The position numbers and the translations under genes are program-made. Positions 1 to 6,617 of a stretch of DNA of 13,541 nt are shown here, one piece after another. The stretch is from contig JAJCYF010000029.1 in NCBI GenBank assembly GCA_029263035.1, positions 1 to 13,541 of the forward strand. Direction: 5' to 3'. This DNA comes from Actinomycetes bacterium (GTDB lineage Bacteria; Actinomycetota; CADDZG01; JAHWKV01). Positions within the stretch are counted from its first letter, which is position 1, and every line of letters starts with the position of its first letter. The notes below the pieces were generated by a model. The model was given only the letters and a program-made list of their open reading frames with translations. It ran no database searches and had not been told where the DNA came from.

Positions 1-1041
1 CGGGACCGGCTGATGCTGCTGGCTCAAGCGGGCGACCACGATGCCCTGGGCCAGCTAACCAACCATGTCCGCGCCCGCGAGATGGTGTTCGAAGGAGCGT
101 CGGTGGCCCAGATCATGGTCGACAGCACCGGCCTCCTGGTGCTTGCCAACGCCCGGGCACGTGAAATTTTCGGCCTGCAACCCACCGATGTCGGCCGGCC
201 CTTCCAGGACCTCGAGCTGTCCTGGAGACCTGCTCAGCTTCAGCCGCTGGTGGAGGAAGCACAGCGGGACCAGAAAAGGCTTTCCCTGAGAGGGGTCGAG
301 TGGTCGGCGCTGGGCGAGCACATGTACCTCGATATCGACATTGTGCCGCTCCACGACAACGGCAGCCGGGTGCTTGGGATAGGGATCCACTTCTTCGACG
401 TCAGCCGGGAACGCAGCCTGCGGGACGAGCTTCAGCAGTCCAACGCCGAGCTCGAAACCGCCATTGAGGAGCTTCACTCCACCAATGAGGAGATGGAGAC
501 GACCAATGAGGAGCTCCAGTCGACCAACGAGGAGCTGGAGACCACCAACGAGGAGCTTCAGGCCACCAACGAGGAGCTGGAGACCATGAACGAGGAGCTC
601 CAGTCGACCAACGAGGAGCTGGAGGCGACCAATGCCGAGCTCCGCAGCCGGACTTCCGAGCTCAACCACCTCAACCGCTTCCTGGAGAGGATGATGGCGA
701 GCGTCCGTTCCTCCGTGATCGTCGTGGACTCCACCCTGAAGGTGAAGTTGTGGAACCGGCACAGCGAGGAGTTGTGGGGCCTGCGCCGTGAGGAGGTCCT
801 GGGGTCCTCCCTTCTCGGCCTGGACTCCGGCCTTCCGATGGAGGGTCTGGCGCCGTTGCTGACGGCATCCCTGCGCGGGGCCACCGACCACTCGGAGACC
901 GTTCTGGACGCAGTGGACCGCAGAGGCAGGACTTTTCGCTGCCGAGCCTCGGTGACTTCTATGAGGGTCGATTCGGAGCAGGCTTCGGGGGCAGTTTTGA
1001 TGCTTGAGCGGGTGGAGCGGGGGGATTCGCAGGGCGAGTAA
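1..1041 (+). CDS. PAS / coiled-coil signalling protein (C-terminal part; CheB/CheR-PAS fusion-like)
   Basis: The frame is open from base 1, so the true start lies upstream of the window; the first internal ATG is at base 13. Counting from base 1, a PAS-like domain spans about residues 28-138, a heptad-repeat helix about 144-225 (repeats of the type TNEELQS / TNEELET), and a second PAS-like domain about 232-340, after which the protein ends. Such glutamate-rich TNEEL coiled coils between PAS domains are typical of large proteins with N-terminal CheB methylesterase and CheR methyltransferase domains, so those domains probably precede the window; this is inference. No histidine-kinase or GGDEF domain follows the last PAS. 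The likely role is cytoplasmic sensing of a small ligand or redox state and passing it on through the rigid helix. A PAS-only adaptor or a truncated kinase cannot be excluded. The following gene lies 322 nt away and is unrelated in function. Confidence 0.82.
   Translation, partial: RDRLMLLAQAGDHDALGQLTNHVRAREMVFEGASVAQIMVDSTGLLVLANARAREIFGLQPTDVGRPFQDLELSWRPAQLQPLVEEAQRDQKRLSLRGVEWSALGEHMYLDIDIVPLHDNGSRVLGIGIHFFDVSRERSLRDELQQSNAELETAIEELHSTNEEMETTNEELQSTNEELETTNEELQATNEELETMNEELQSTNEELEATNAELRSRTSELNHLNRFLERMMASVRSSVIVVDSTLKVKLWNRHSEELWGLRREEVLGSSLLGLDSGLPMEGLAPLLTASLRGATDHSETVLDAVDRRGRTFRCRASVTSMRVDSEQASGAVLMLERVERGDSQGE
508..624 (+). repeat. In-frame heptad-coding tandem repeat within the PAS protein
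   Basis: A 21-nt period repeat encodes seven-residue TNEELxx units. A 33-nt stretch at 508-540 recurs exactly at 592-624, an offset of 84 nt, which is four heptads. Copies between them are degenerate. The DNA identity exceeds what the protein pattern requires, so recent slippage or unequal crossing-over is likely. Confidence 0.85.
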
Positions 1042-1363
1042 CGGGCGGGGCCGGAATCCGGTAATGCGCAGGCCTCCAACCGGCGTTGGCGGACCCCGGA
1101 CGGCACTCCGATTTTTTCACGTTCTAGGCGCCTAAAGCGTCAATTTAGTCTTGACAAGTAGTCACGCTTGGTGACTCCTAAGCACGCTCAGTAGCGGGAA
1201 GTAACGTATCGATCAGTACGCTGGCCTCGGGATCCGGGACTCCCGGCGTGATGGATCACATACGTTTAGCCGGAATTACTGGATTCGGCCCCAGCACTTC
1301 AAATAGCATGACGGCACCAACGGCGACATAACGCATTTTCCCAAAGCAAGGAGACCACCCCAC
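1042..1363 (+). promoter_or_regulatory. 322-nt non-coding region with several inverted repeats upstream of the surface-protein gene
   Basis: No ORF here looks real. From left to right it holds the candidate terminator; a 10-bp palindrome TAGGCGCCTA (1125-1134); GTCAA/TTGAC arms (1139-1143 / 1151-1155); a TTGACA that could be a -35 box (1151-1156); AGTCAC-N5-GTGACT (1160-1176); CCGGGA-N1-TCCCGG (1234-1246); GTGAT-N2-ATCAC (1248-1259); and a weak -10-like TAGCAT (1304-1309). The strong Shine-Dalgarno AAGGAG (1348-1353) precedes the ATG at 1364. The likely reading is a regulated promoter with a long leader for the surface-protein gene. I compared it mentally with c-di-GMP and c-di-AMP riboswitch consensus sequences and found no adequate match. 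Confidence 0.45.
1097..1116 (+). terminator. Candidate weak intrinsic terminator after the PAS gene
   Basis: CGGA (1097-1100) can pair with TCCG (1107-1110) around a six-base loop, and ATTTTTT follows at 1111-1117. A separate hairpin, CCAAC/GTTGG with loop CGGC, lies just upstream at 1076-1089. The T-run is convincing but the adjoining stem is only four pairs, so confidence is low. Confidence 0.35.
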
Positions 1364-3136
1364 ATGTCCAGGAACAAAACGATGGGACGCAGATTCGGAG
1401 CGTTAATCACGCTTTCGGCTCTCGCCCTGATGCTGGCGCCGCCGGCCGGCGCAGCGGTGCCTTTCAAGGACGCTGCGTTCTCCGGTTACGCATCCGGCAC
1501 CTACCTCCACGTGGACGCACTGACTATCGGCACCACGCCGACGGTCGGAGTCGACGCGGGGTTTGCGGCCGCCTCAGTCAACTCGAAGGGCCTAACGGCC
1601 GTTTCGGACGAGCTCGGACGCCCGGTTTCGGCCGCGGTTGCGGGCAAGAACAGCTACGGCGCAGGCTTCGGCCTCGACGCAAGCCTTCTGGGCGGAGATC
1701 TGCTCGGCCAGCAACAGGCCGCAGCAGCGGCTCCCCCCAGCACCGACCTGATCAGCAAGCGGCTGGTCGGCCCCCTCACGGTTCCCGGCGTGCTTTCTGC
1801 CGGCGTGCTCGAGGGCCACGCGCAGGCCAGGTATGACGCCAACACCTGCATCCTCGGCGCCGACATGAGCTACGGGCAGGGCAACGTTGCCGACGCAACG
1901 CTGCTGGGAGGCCCGATCGCCTCCCTGACCAGCGCATTGATCGGTACGGACCCGGGCAACCAGGACCAGGGTGCGGTTCGCACCTCGACCCGGACCCGGC
2001 TGGTGCCTCAGACCAACGAGGCCGGTGCCGTCATCGGCGACAAGCTCGCCCTGATGACCGAGGTCAAGCAGACCCTGGCGCCGATCGTCCTGTTCAAGGG
2101 CATCCCGGGCGCAGAGATCACCATCAGCCTTCTGGGCGAGTGGACGATGCGCACGGTCGCCACCGGAATCCCGGGCCAGGCATACGTGCAGTACATGCCC
2201 GGCACCGCCGGCAACACTCCCATCCTGTCGATCACACAATCCCTCCCGGTAGTCGGCCCGGTTGTCGACTCGGTTCTGCTGACGCTGAACCAGCTGCTGG
2301 GTGTCGACGACATCGTCACCGGCCTGCTGGGCGGCGACGGCGGTCTTCTGGGCCTCGGCCTGGTGGACCTGGAGCTGAACCCCGCCCCGACAATGGTCGA
2401 GAACCCCGACGGAACCTCCGCCAAGGCCTCGGTCGACGTGGTCAAGCTCACGCTGCTTCCCTCCGCCGAGGGCGTCCTCGGGGGATTGACCAACTCGCTT
2501 ATCCCCGGCCTGGAGCTTGCAGACGTCCGGGTGGGTCACATGGAGGCTGAGGCCAACGTTCCGGCCGGCGGCATCTCGTGCCCCGACATCAACGTGGCCA
2601 AGTCCGCCAACCCGGACCCCGTGAACGCCGGAAGCGACTTCGTCTACACCATCGACATCAACAACCCGTACGACTGCACCCTGACCGACGTCAAGGTTGT
2701 CGACACCATCGAGGTCTCCAACCCCAAGATCAAGTACACGATCAAGGGTCAGGAGCCGGCTGCCAGCTCTGTCTCCGCAGACAGCAAGGTGTTGACATGG
2801 AACGACGTGGGACCGATAGATCCAAGGGGCAGTAAACCGCTGAAGATAACGGTCAACGTGGATAAGGACTCCCCGGCCGGTAACTTCATCGATACTGCGG
2901 CCGTCACGGCCAACTGCGGCCTGGACACTGCGCAGGGAGGGGCCAAGATCAACCTGGCTCTGAACGGCGGAGTCAAGGTCAACGTTCCCAAGGTCCAGCC
3001 GCAGGTAGCCGCTCCCCTGCCCCGGACCGGTGGCAACAACGTCCTGTTCGTGGGCTCGGCGGTAGGCCTCGGCCTGCTCTCCCTGCTCTCGGCAGCCGGC
3101 TACCGCAAGCTGCGTCGGGCGGACGGCACCCCCTAA
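1364..3136 (+). CDS. Secreted, LPxTG-anchored surface protein with DUF11-like domain
   Basis: 590 aa. The ATG at 1364 follows AAGGAG at a 10-nt spacing. Residues 1-30 form a signal peptide (basic start with R9 R10, hydrophobic core, cleavage near AGA/AVP). Residues 31-405 are a secreted region rich in Gly, Leu and Ala that resembles actinobacterial choice-of-anchor proteins, although I cannot name a fold. From about 408 to 525 lies a DUF11-like Ig-fold repeat (start NVAKSANPDPVNAG; conserved threonine and asparagine pattern). The C-terminus is a complete cell-wall sorting signal: LPRTG at 552-556, a hydrophobic segment, then the basic tail YRKLRR. A sortase should cleave between T and G and attach the protein to the peptidoglycan. 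A sortase gene follows 153 nt downstream, making this its likely substrate. Its function on the surface is unknown; adhesion or envelope structure is plausible. It appears monocistronic because a strong hairpin follows the stop. Confidence 0.85.
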   Translation: MSRNKTMGRRFGALITLSALALMLAPPAGAAVPFKDAAFSGYASGTYLHVDALTIGTTPTVGVDAGFAAASVNSKGLTAVSDELGRPVSAAVAGKNSYGAGFGLDASLLGGDLLGQQQAAAAAPPSTDLISKRLVGPLTVPGVLSAGVLEGHAQARYDANTCILGADMSYGQGNVADATLLGGPIASLTSALIGTDPGNQDQGAVRTSTRTRLVPQTNEAGAVIGDKLALMTEVKQTLAPIVLFKGIPGAEITISLLGEWTMRTVATGIPGQAYVQYMPGTAGNTPILSITQSLPVVGPVVDSVLLTLNQLLGVDDIVTGLLGGDGGLLGLGLVDLELNPAPTMVENPDGTSAKASVDVVKLTLLPSAEGVLGGLTNSLIPGLELADVRVGHMEAEANVPAGGISCPDINVAKSANPDPVNAGSDFVYTIDINNPYDCTLTDVKVVDTIEVSNPKIKYTIKGQEPAASSVSADSKVLTWNDVGPIDPRGSKPLKITVNVDKDSPAGNFIDTAAVTANCGLDTAQGGAKINLALNGGVKVNVPKVQPQVAAPLPRTGGNNVLFVGSAVGLGLLSLLSAAGYRKLRRADGTP

Positions 3137-3156
3137 CAACCGAGCGCATCGAACAC

Positions 3157-3193
3157 GAAATGGCTCGGTCCCCAAAAAGGACCGAGCCATTTC
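3157..3193 (+). terminator. 15-bp perfect hairpin terminator after the surface-protein gene
   Basis: GAAATGGCTCGGTCC (3157-3171) pairs perfectly with GGACCGAGCCATTTC (3179-3193) around the loop CCAAAAA. It lies 20 nt after the stop codon. No T-run follows, so it resembles the U-tract-less terminators common in Actinomycetota. It could also act as an mRNA 3'-end stabiliser. Confidence 0.8.
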
Positions 3194-3205
3194 AGCAACA
3201 CCAGA

Positions 3206-3211
3206 TAGAAT
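3206..3211 (+). promoter_or_regulatory. Possible -10 box for the sortase operon
   Basis: TAGAAT matches TANNNT about 80 nt before the sortase start, after the preceding terminator. No -35 match is visible because that position falls inside the hairpin. A palindrome GAGCCGGCTC (3230-3239) lies between it and the gene. Confidence 0.25.
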
Positions 3212-3289
3212 TGTTCCCCCTCTTCCCCGGAGCCGGCTCTACAGCGAGCTGTTACCAATCCCGGGGACGGGACGGCTTGAGGTGAGAGA

Positions 3290-3913
3290 TTGGCATTGAC
3301 TTTGAAGGGCCGGCGGTACGTGGCCCTCGGCCTGGCGTCCCTGGCGGTCGTCACCGCGATCGGCGCGGCCGGATTCGTGGCCTACCCGTTCTACACCGAC
3401 TGGCGCGCCGGCAACACCCAGGAGGACCTGCGCGCAGCGTTCGCCAGCTCGAGCATCAAGGACGCTTACGAAAAGGGTCAGATCGGCGACTCCCAGCCGC
3501 TTACCAGGATCATCATTCCGGCGATGGGGACCGATACCATCGTGGTTGAAGGGACCTCCAACAAGGCCCTTAACACCGGGGCCGGCCACTACCCGAACAC
3601 TCCCCTGCCGGGAGAGCCGGGCAACGTAGCCATCGCCGGACATCGCACCACCTACGGCAAGCCGTTCAGCAACCTCGAAGTTTTGAAGCAGGGAGACAAG
3701 GTGATCCTGGAAACTCCGTTCGCCAAGCACACCTATGAGGTGATCGGTGGTTTTGAAGGTCACCAGAACCCCTGGGTGGTTGCCGCCAACGACTGGTCGG
3801 TTGTAGAGCAGGTTCCGGAGTCCATGCTGACTCTGACCACCTGCCACCCCCGCGGCAGCGACAGCCAGCGGTTGGTGGCCCGGGCAAAATTGATCAACAC
3901 GGAGGCAATCTGA
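3290..3913 (+). CDS. Sortase, class E-like transpeptidase
   Basis: 207 aa from a TTG at 3290. AGGTGA (3280-3285) lies only 4 nt before it; a second in-frame TTG at 3296 would give better spacing and is an equally good start. A signal-anchor membrane helix spans about residues 8-33, followed by an extracytoplasmic sortase beta-barrel. The catalytic set is complete: His118 in AGHRTTYG, Cys185 in LTTCHPRGS, and Arg194 in SQRLVARA. The TLTTCHP...QRLV signature and small size fit the class E/D group; class E is my inference. It should cut wall-sorting signals outside the membrane and transfer the protein to the peptidoglycan. The upstream LPRTG protein is the obvious local substrate. Its TGA overlaps the ATG of the next gene by one base (TGATG), so the two are translationally coupled. 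Confidence 0.9.
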   Translation: MALTLKGRRYVALGLASLAVVTAIGAAGFVAYPFYTDWRAGNTQEDLRAAFASSSIKDAYEKGQIGDSQPLTRIIIPAMGTDTIVVEGTSNKALNTGAGHYPNTPLPGEPGNVAIAGHRTTYGKPFSNLEVLKQGDKVILETPFAKHTYEVIGGFEGHQNPWVVAANDWSVVEQVPESMLTLTTCHPRGSDSQRLVARAKLINTEAI

Positions 3914-5049
3914 TGGTCAGGTTCAGGCAAAGGTTCGGCGCCGCCCTGTGCGGCGTGCTTCTTGCCGCGATCTGGGCCGGCCCCGCCGCCGCAATGACTG
4001 GAACCCGGTTCACCTCGCCCTCCGCCTCCCAAGGTGTGGACGGCACCACCACCATCCGGGTCGAGTCGACGCCGGAAGGCCTGCTCGGCGAGAACATCTC
4101 CGTTTCGGTCACCATTACACCCCCTTCCGGCGGCGGCTCGGCAACCACGATGGCCCTTGCCAAGAAGGGCGACAACGTGTTCGAGGGCACGTGGAGCGCC
4201 GGCTCGGCTCCCCTCAACGGGGCCTACCGTTTGGACGCGGTAGCCACCTCTTCAGGCATCCTCGGCGGCAGGAGGGAAGAGGCCTCCATGACCGCCCTGG
4301 TCAACAATGCCCCCAAGGCCCCGACGGGCGTGAAGGCGGTTCTCAAGGACGGCGTTCCCACCATCACCTGGGCCGCCAACTCCGAAAAGGACGTCACGGC
4401 CTACAAGGTTGTGCGCTCGGTCGCCGGCGGAAGCCCAAGCCAGGTGTACGCCGGCCCGGCCACGTCGGCCACCGACTCATCGGCCCCCCACTCGAAGGCT
4501 TTGACCTACAAGGTCACCGCGGTTAGGAAAAGCCCGGTGACCACCGTGATCGAATCCACCTCGGCAGCAACCTCCCCGGTCACGGTGCCGGCTCCTCCTG
4601 AGCCTGAGACGCCGCCGGCGGGAGCGCCGGGGGCTGAGGCCGACCCTAACAAGCCGACCATCCCCGGCACCAACATCGTCACCGGCAAGGAAACCCCCAA
4701 GGCGGCGATTGCTCCTTCGAACAAGAACTTCGGCAAGGCCATCGCTCCTATCGTCAAGTCGGCCCCCGCCGGGACCGCCTTCGACGAGACCCTTCCCTAC
4801 AGCGGAGTGCCGCCGGAGCAGTTCGAAGCGGCCTCCGGGAGCGACCCCTCCCCACTGGATGCAATGGCGGACTCGGCCGGCGTGACGGTCACCAATCCGG
4901 TCAAGTTCATCGTCGGCGGAATCCTGCTGCTGGTGGCGGCGTTCTTTATGTGGCGCAAGTCCCGGCAGATGCTCCGCGGAACCCGTCCCCAGGATCAGGT
5001 CGCCCCGACGAGAGTCAACTTCCCGAACTTCCGAATCAACCGGGGCTGA
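3913..5049 (+). CDS. Secreted membrane-anchored fibronectin type III protein
   Basis: 378 aa. The ATG at 3913 overlaps the sortase stop, and GGAGG (3901-3905) inside the sortase gene supplies the ribosome site. A signal peptide covers about residues 1-27 (cleavage near AAA/MT). An Ig-like beta domain spans about 29-128, a fibronectin type III domain about 133-226 (PTGVKAV, ITWAANSEKDVTAYKVVR, YKVTAV), then a Pro/Ala/Lys-rich linker. A single membrane helix (about 332-347) is followed by RKSR and a roughly 30-residue basic cytoplasmic tail. The protein is therefore displayed outside and anchored in the membrane rather than in the wall. LPYSG at 294-298 resembles a sorting motif but sits 34 residues before the membrane helix. 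Coupling with the sortase suggests a partner or envelope scaffold role; no enzyme activity can be read from the sequence. Confidence 0.82.
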   Translation: MVRFRQRFGAALCGVLLAAIWAGPAAAMTGTRFTSPSASQGVDGTTTIRVESTPEGLLGENISVSVTITPPSGGGSATTMALAKKGDNVFEGTWSAGSAPLNGAYRLDAVATSSGILGGRREEASMTALVNNAPKAPTGVKAVLKDGVPTITWAANSEKDVTAYKVVRSVAGGSPSQVYAGPATSATDSSAPHSKALTYKVTAVRKSPVTTVIESTSAATSPVTVPAPPEPETPPAGAPGAEADPNKPTIPGTNIVTGKETPKAAIAPSNKNFGKAIAPIVKSAPAGTAFDETLPYSGVPPEQFEAASGSDPSPLDAMADSAGVTVTNPVKFIVGGILLLVAAFFMWRKSRQMLRGTRPQDQVAPTRVNFPNFRINRG

Positions 5050-5058
5050 GGCCGGGCG

Positions 5059-5078
5059 AAAAGGCCCTGAAGCCTTTT
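5059..5078 (+). terminator. Intrinsic terminator after the sortase operon
   Basis: AAAAGGC (5059-5065) pairs with GCCTTTT (5072-5078) around a six-base loop, ten nt after the stop codon. The downstream arm ends in four T residues. The stem is short (7 bp), so moderate confidence. Confidence 0.55.
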
Positions 5079-5113
5079 GCAGGATCCGGGAATTTCTAAA
5101 ACCCCTCGAACGT

Positions 5114-5119
5114 TAGACT
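5114..5119 (+). promoter_or_regulatory. -10 box of a leaderless-type moaA promoter
   Basis: TAGACT fits TANNNT and ends 6 nt before the moaA ATG, the spacing expected when transcription begins at or next to the start codon. No Shine-Dalgarno sequence is visible before this gene, which supports the reading. No clear -35 box is seen. Confidence 0.5.
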
Positions 5120-5125
5120 GGTCGA

Positions 5126-6169
5126 ATGGAAACCTCACTGGTCACAGGCGTGGAAAAGCACTCCTCCGGAGTCACCGACACCTTCGGGAGGCCCTTGCGC
5201 GACCTGCGCATCTCCGTCGCCGACCGGTGCAACTTCCGCTGCATCTACTGCATGCCGAAGGAGATCTTCGGCAGCGACTACCAGTTCCTCGACCGCAAGG
5301 AGCTCCTCACCTTCGAGGAGATCGAGCGGCTGGCCCGGGTGTTCGTGGGCCACGGCATCGAGAAGATCCGGCTCACCGGCGGCGAGCCCCTGGTGCGGCG
5401 CAACCTCGAGAACCTCATCGAGATGCTGGCCGCCATCCCCGGGCTCGACCTGACCCTCACCACCAACGGCTCCATGCTGGCCCGCAAGGCCGAGGCGCTG
5501 AAGGCGGCCGGCCTGAACCGCGTGACGGTCAGCCTGGACTCTCTGGACAACGAGATTTTCAAAGCGATGAACGACGTGGGCTTCCCGGTCGAGAAGGTGC
5601 TCGCCGGAATCGACGAAGCCGCCCGGGTGGGGCTGAACCCCATCAAGGTCAACATGGTCGTCAAGCGGGGCGTCAACGAGCAGTCCATCCTGCCAATGGC
5701 CCGGTACTTCCGGGAGGCCGGACACATCCTTCGGTTCATCGAGTACATGGACGTCGGGCACAGCAACGGCTGGAAGCTGGACGAGGTGGTTCCCGCGTCC
5801 GAGATCGTCGAGATCATCAACGCCGAGATGCCGCTGGAGCAGATCCCTCCGAACTACCCGGGAGAGGTGGCCAACCGCTGGAGGTACGCCGGGGACACCG
5901 GCGAGGTTGGGATCATCGCCTCGGTCACCAAGCCTTTCTGCGGCGGGTGCACCCGCGCTCGCATCTCGGCCGAGGGCAAGCTCTACACCTGCCTGTTCGC
6001 CGTCGCCGGACAGGACCTGCGCCAGATCATGCGCGACGGGGTTTCGGATGCCGAGCTGGCGGATGCGGTGGGCCGGACCTGGGCCGCCCGCAAGGACCGC
6101 TACTCGGAGATCCGCTCCTCCCTCACCGAGGGCCTGCCCAAAGTGGAGATGTCCTACATCGGGGGCTGA
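5126..6169 (+). CDS. moaA: GTP 3',8-cyclase MoaA (molybdenum cofactor biosynthesis)
   Basis: 347 aa, the normal length for MoaA. This radical SAM enzyme converts GTP to 3',8-cyclo-7,8-dihydro-GTP, the first step of molybdenum cofactor synthesis, in the cytoplasm. The N-terminal cluster motif CxxxCxxC is at Cys35, Cys39 and Cys42 (within DRCNFRCIYCMP), followed by the SAM-binding TGGEP motif. The second, C-terminal 4Fe-4S cluster that holds GTP is formed by Cys272, Cys275 and Cys289 (CGGC plus C after 13 residues). The protein ends in the conserved GlyGly tail needed for activity. All key residues are present. The ATG at 5126 has no ribosome site but follows a -10 box closely, so it is probably a leaderless message. 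No other moa gene is in the window; the next gene is not a cofactor gene. Confidence 0.97.
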   Translation: METSLVTGVEKHSSGVTDTFGRPLRDLRISVADRCNFRCIYCMPKEIFGSDYQFLDRKELLTFEEIERLARVFVGHGIEKIRLTGGEPLVRRNLENLIEMLAAIPGLDLTLTTNGSMLARKAEALKAAGLNRVTVSLDSLDNEIFKAMNDVGFPVEKVLAGIDEAARVGLNPIKVNMVVKRGVNEQSILPMARYFREAGHILRFIEYMDVGHSNGWKLDEVVPASEIVEIINAEMPLEQIPPNYPGEVANRWRYAGDTGEVGIIASVTKPFCGGCTRARISAEGKLYTCLFAVAGQDLRQIMRDGVSDAELADAVGRTWAARKDRYSEIRSSLTEGLPKVEMSYIGG

Positions 6170-6197
6170 TCCCCCAACTCCCACGCCCGCATTGCCC

Positions 6198-6203
6198 TAT
6201 CGT
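6198..6203 (+). promoter_or_regulatory. -10 box upstream of the short leader ORF and DUF2007 gene
   Basis: TATCGT fits TANNNT and lies 7 nt before an ATG (6211), the same arrangement as at moaA. It would place the transcript start at or near the leader ORF start codon. Confidence 0.4.
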
Positions 6204-6210
6204 TGAGGCT

Positions 6211-6234
6211 ATGCCCAACAACCGGAACCCATGA
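6211..6234 (+). CDS. Possible 7-codon leader ORF (uORF)
   Basis: ATG at 6211 opens a seven-codon frame (MPNNRNP) whose TGA (6232-6234) overlaps the ATG of the DUF2007 gene as ATGA. If the TATCGT box is the promoter, this would be the first, leaderless start codon, and the downstream gene would be reached by re-initiation. It could equally be chance. No peptide function is implied. Confidence 0.3.
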   Translation: MPNNRNP

Positions 6235-6545
6235 TCCGGGCCTACGTGGCCAACACCCTGGCTCAGGCCCACCTCATCAAGGGCTTTCTCGACGCCGAGG
6301 GCATCTTCGCCGTAGTGCGGGGAGAGCATCTGGTGGGCATTTCGGGAGAGATCCCGATCACCTTCGATACCCTTCCTTCGATCTGGGTCGGCGAGGAGGA
6401 CCGGGACACTGCACGGGTACTGATCGACAAGGCACTCCGAAACGAGATCGTCTTCGAGGACTGGACCTGCCCGGAGTGCGGCGAGGCCGTGGAGGGCCAG
6501 TTCACCGAGTGCTGGCAATGCGGCTCCGCCCGGTCCCCGGTCTAG
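6231..6545 (+). CDS. DUF2007-type protein with C-terminal zinc ribbon
   Basis: 104 aa. Residues 1-70 match the DUF2007 (putative signal-transducing) fold: an opening beta strand MIRAYVANT, a helix with KGFLDAEGI, then a strand and the ending EDRDTARVLID. Residues 77-100 form a zinc ribbon with CPEC (Cys80, Cys83) and CWQC (Cys94, Cys97). Soluble and cytoplasmic; no membrane segment or signal peptide. DUF2007 domains resemble the PII/ACT-like ferredoxin fold and are thought to bind other proteins or small ligands, but no defined function is known to me. The start ATG overlaps the stop of a possible leader ORF and has no clear ribosome site. The gene lies 61 nt after moaA and ends before a bidirectional terminator, so it may be partly cotranscribed with moaA. 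Confidence 0.85.
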   Translation: MIRAYVANTLAQAHLIKGFLDAEGIFAVVRGEHLVGISGEIPITFDTLPSIWVGEEDRDTARVLIDKALRNEIVFEDWTCPECGEAVEGQFTECWQCGSARSPV

Positions 6546-6563
6546 TCAGGGCGTAGAGACAAG

Positions 6564-6595
6564 CAAAGAGGCGCCGCATATGCGGCGCCTCTTTG
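6564..6595. terminator. Bidirectional terminator: 32-bp perfect palindrome
   Basis: The 16-base arm CAAAGAGGCGCCGCAT (6564-6579) is followed directly by its exact reverse complement (6580-6595), centred on CATATG. It sits between converging genes, 18 nt from one stop and 22 nt from the other. AAA and TTT at the stem base give short U-runs on both strands. Confidence 0.88.
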
Positions 6596-6617
6596 ATGCT
6601 GCGGGGAGGTGCGTCGG

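Noticed and set aside
481..648. CRISPR-like regular repeat
   Set aside because: The 21-nt period is in frame, has no spacers and encodes a coiled coil.
55..891. Long minus-strand open frame (278 aa) opposite the PAS protein
   Set aside because: It mirrors the heptad repeat (LLVGGLQLL type), has no ribosome site and no domain; a shadow of high-GC coding DNA.
1139..1215. c-di-GMP (GEMM) riboswitch in the surface-protein leader
   Set aside because: GTCACGC and GTAGCGGG recall parts of the consensus, but the conserved core between them is missing and the order and spacing do not fit.
1248..1259. CRP-like site GTGAT-GG-ATCAC
   Set aside because: The half-sites GTGA and TCAC are 4 nt apart instead of the 6 of the CRP consensus, so it is reported only as an inverted repeat.
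1276..1467. 63-aa minus-strand ORF across the surface-protein start
   Set aside because: It covers the promoter-leader and signal-peptide region, has no ribosome site and no recognisable feature.
1592..3190. 532-aa minus-strand open frame opposite the surface-protein gene
   Set aside because: Low-complexity Gly/Val/Asp/Arg product, whereas the plus strand has signal peptide, DUF11-like domain and LPRTG signal. The frame also runs through the terminator hairpin.
4792..4806. FN3 protein as a wall-anchored sortase substrate
   Set aside because: LPYSG is too far from the membrane helix and the cytoplasmic tail is longer than in sorting signals.
5077..6234. 385-aa plus-strand frame overlapping moaA
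   Set aside because: MoaA in the other frame has all catalytic residues. This frame is Arg/Gly/Pro rich and meaningless apart from its last codons, which form the possible leader ORF.
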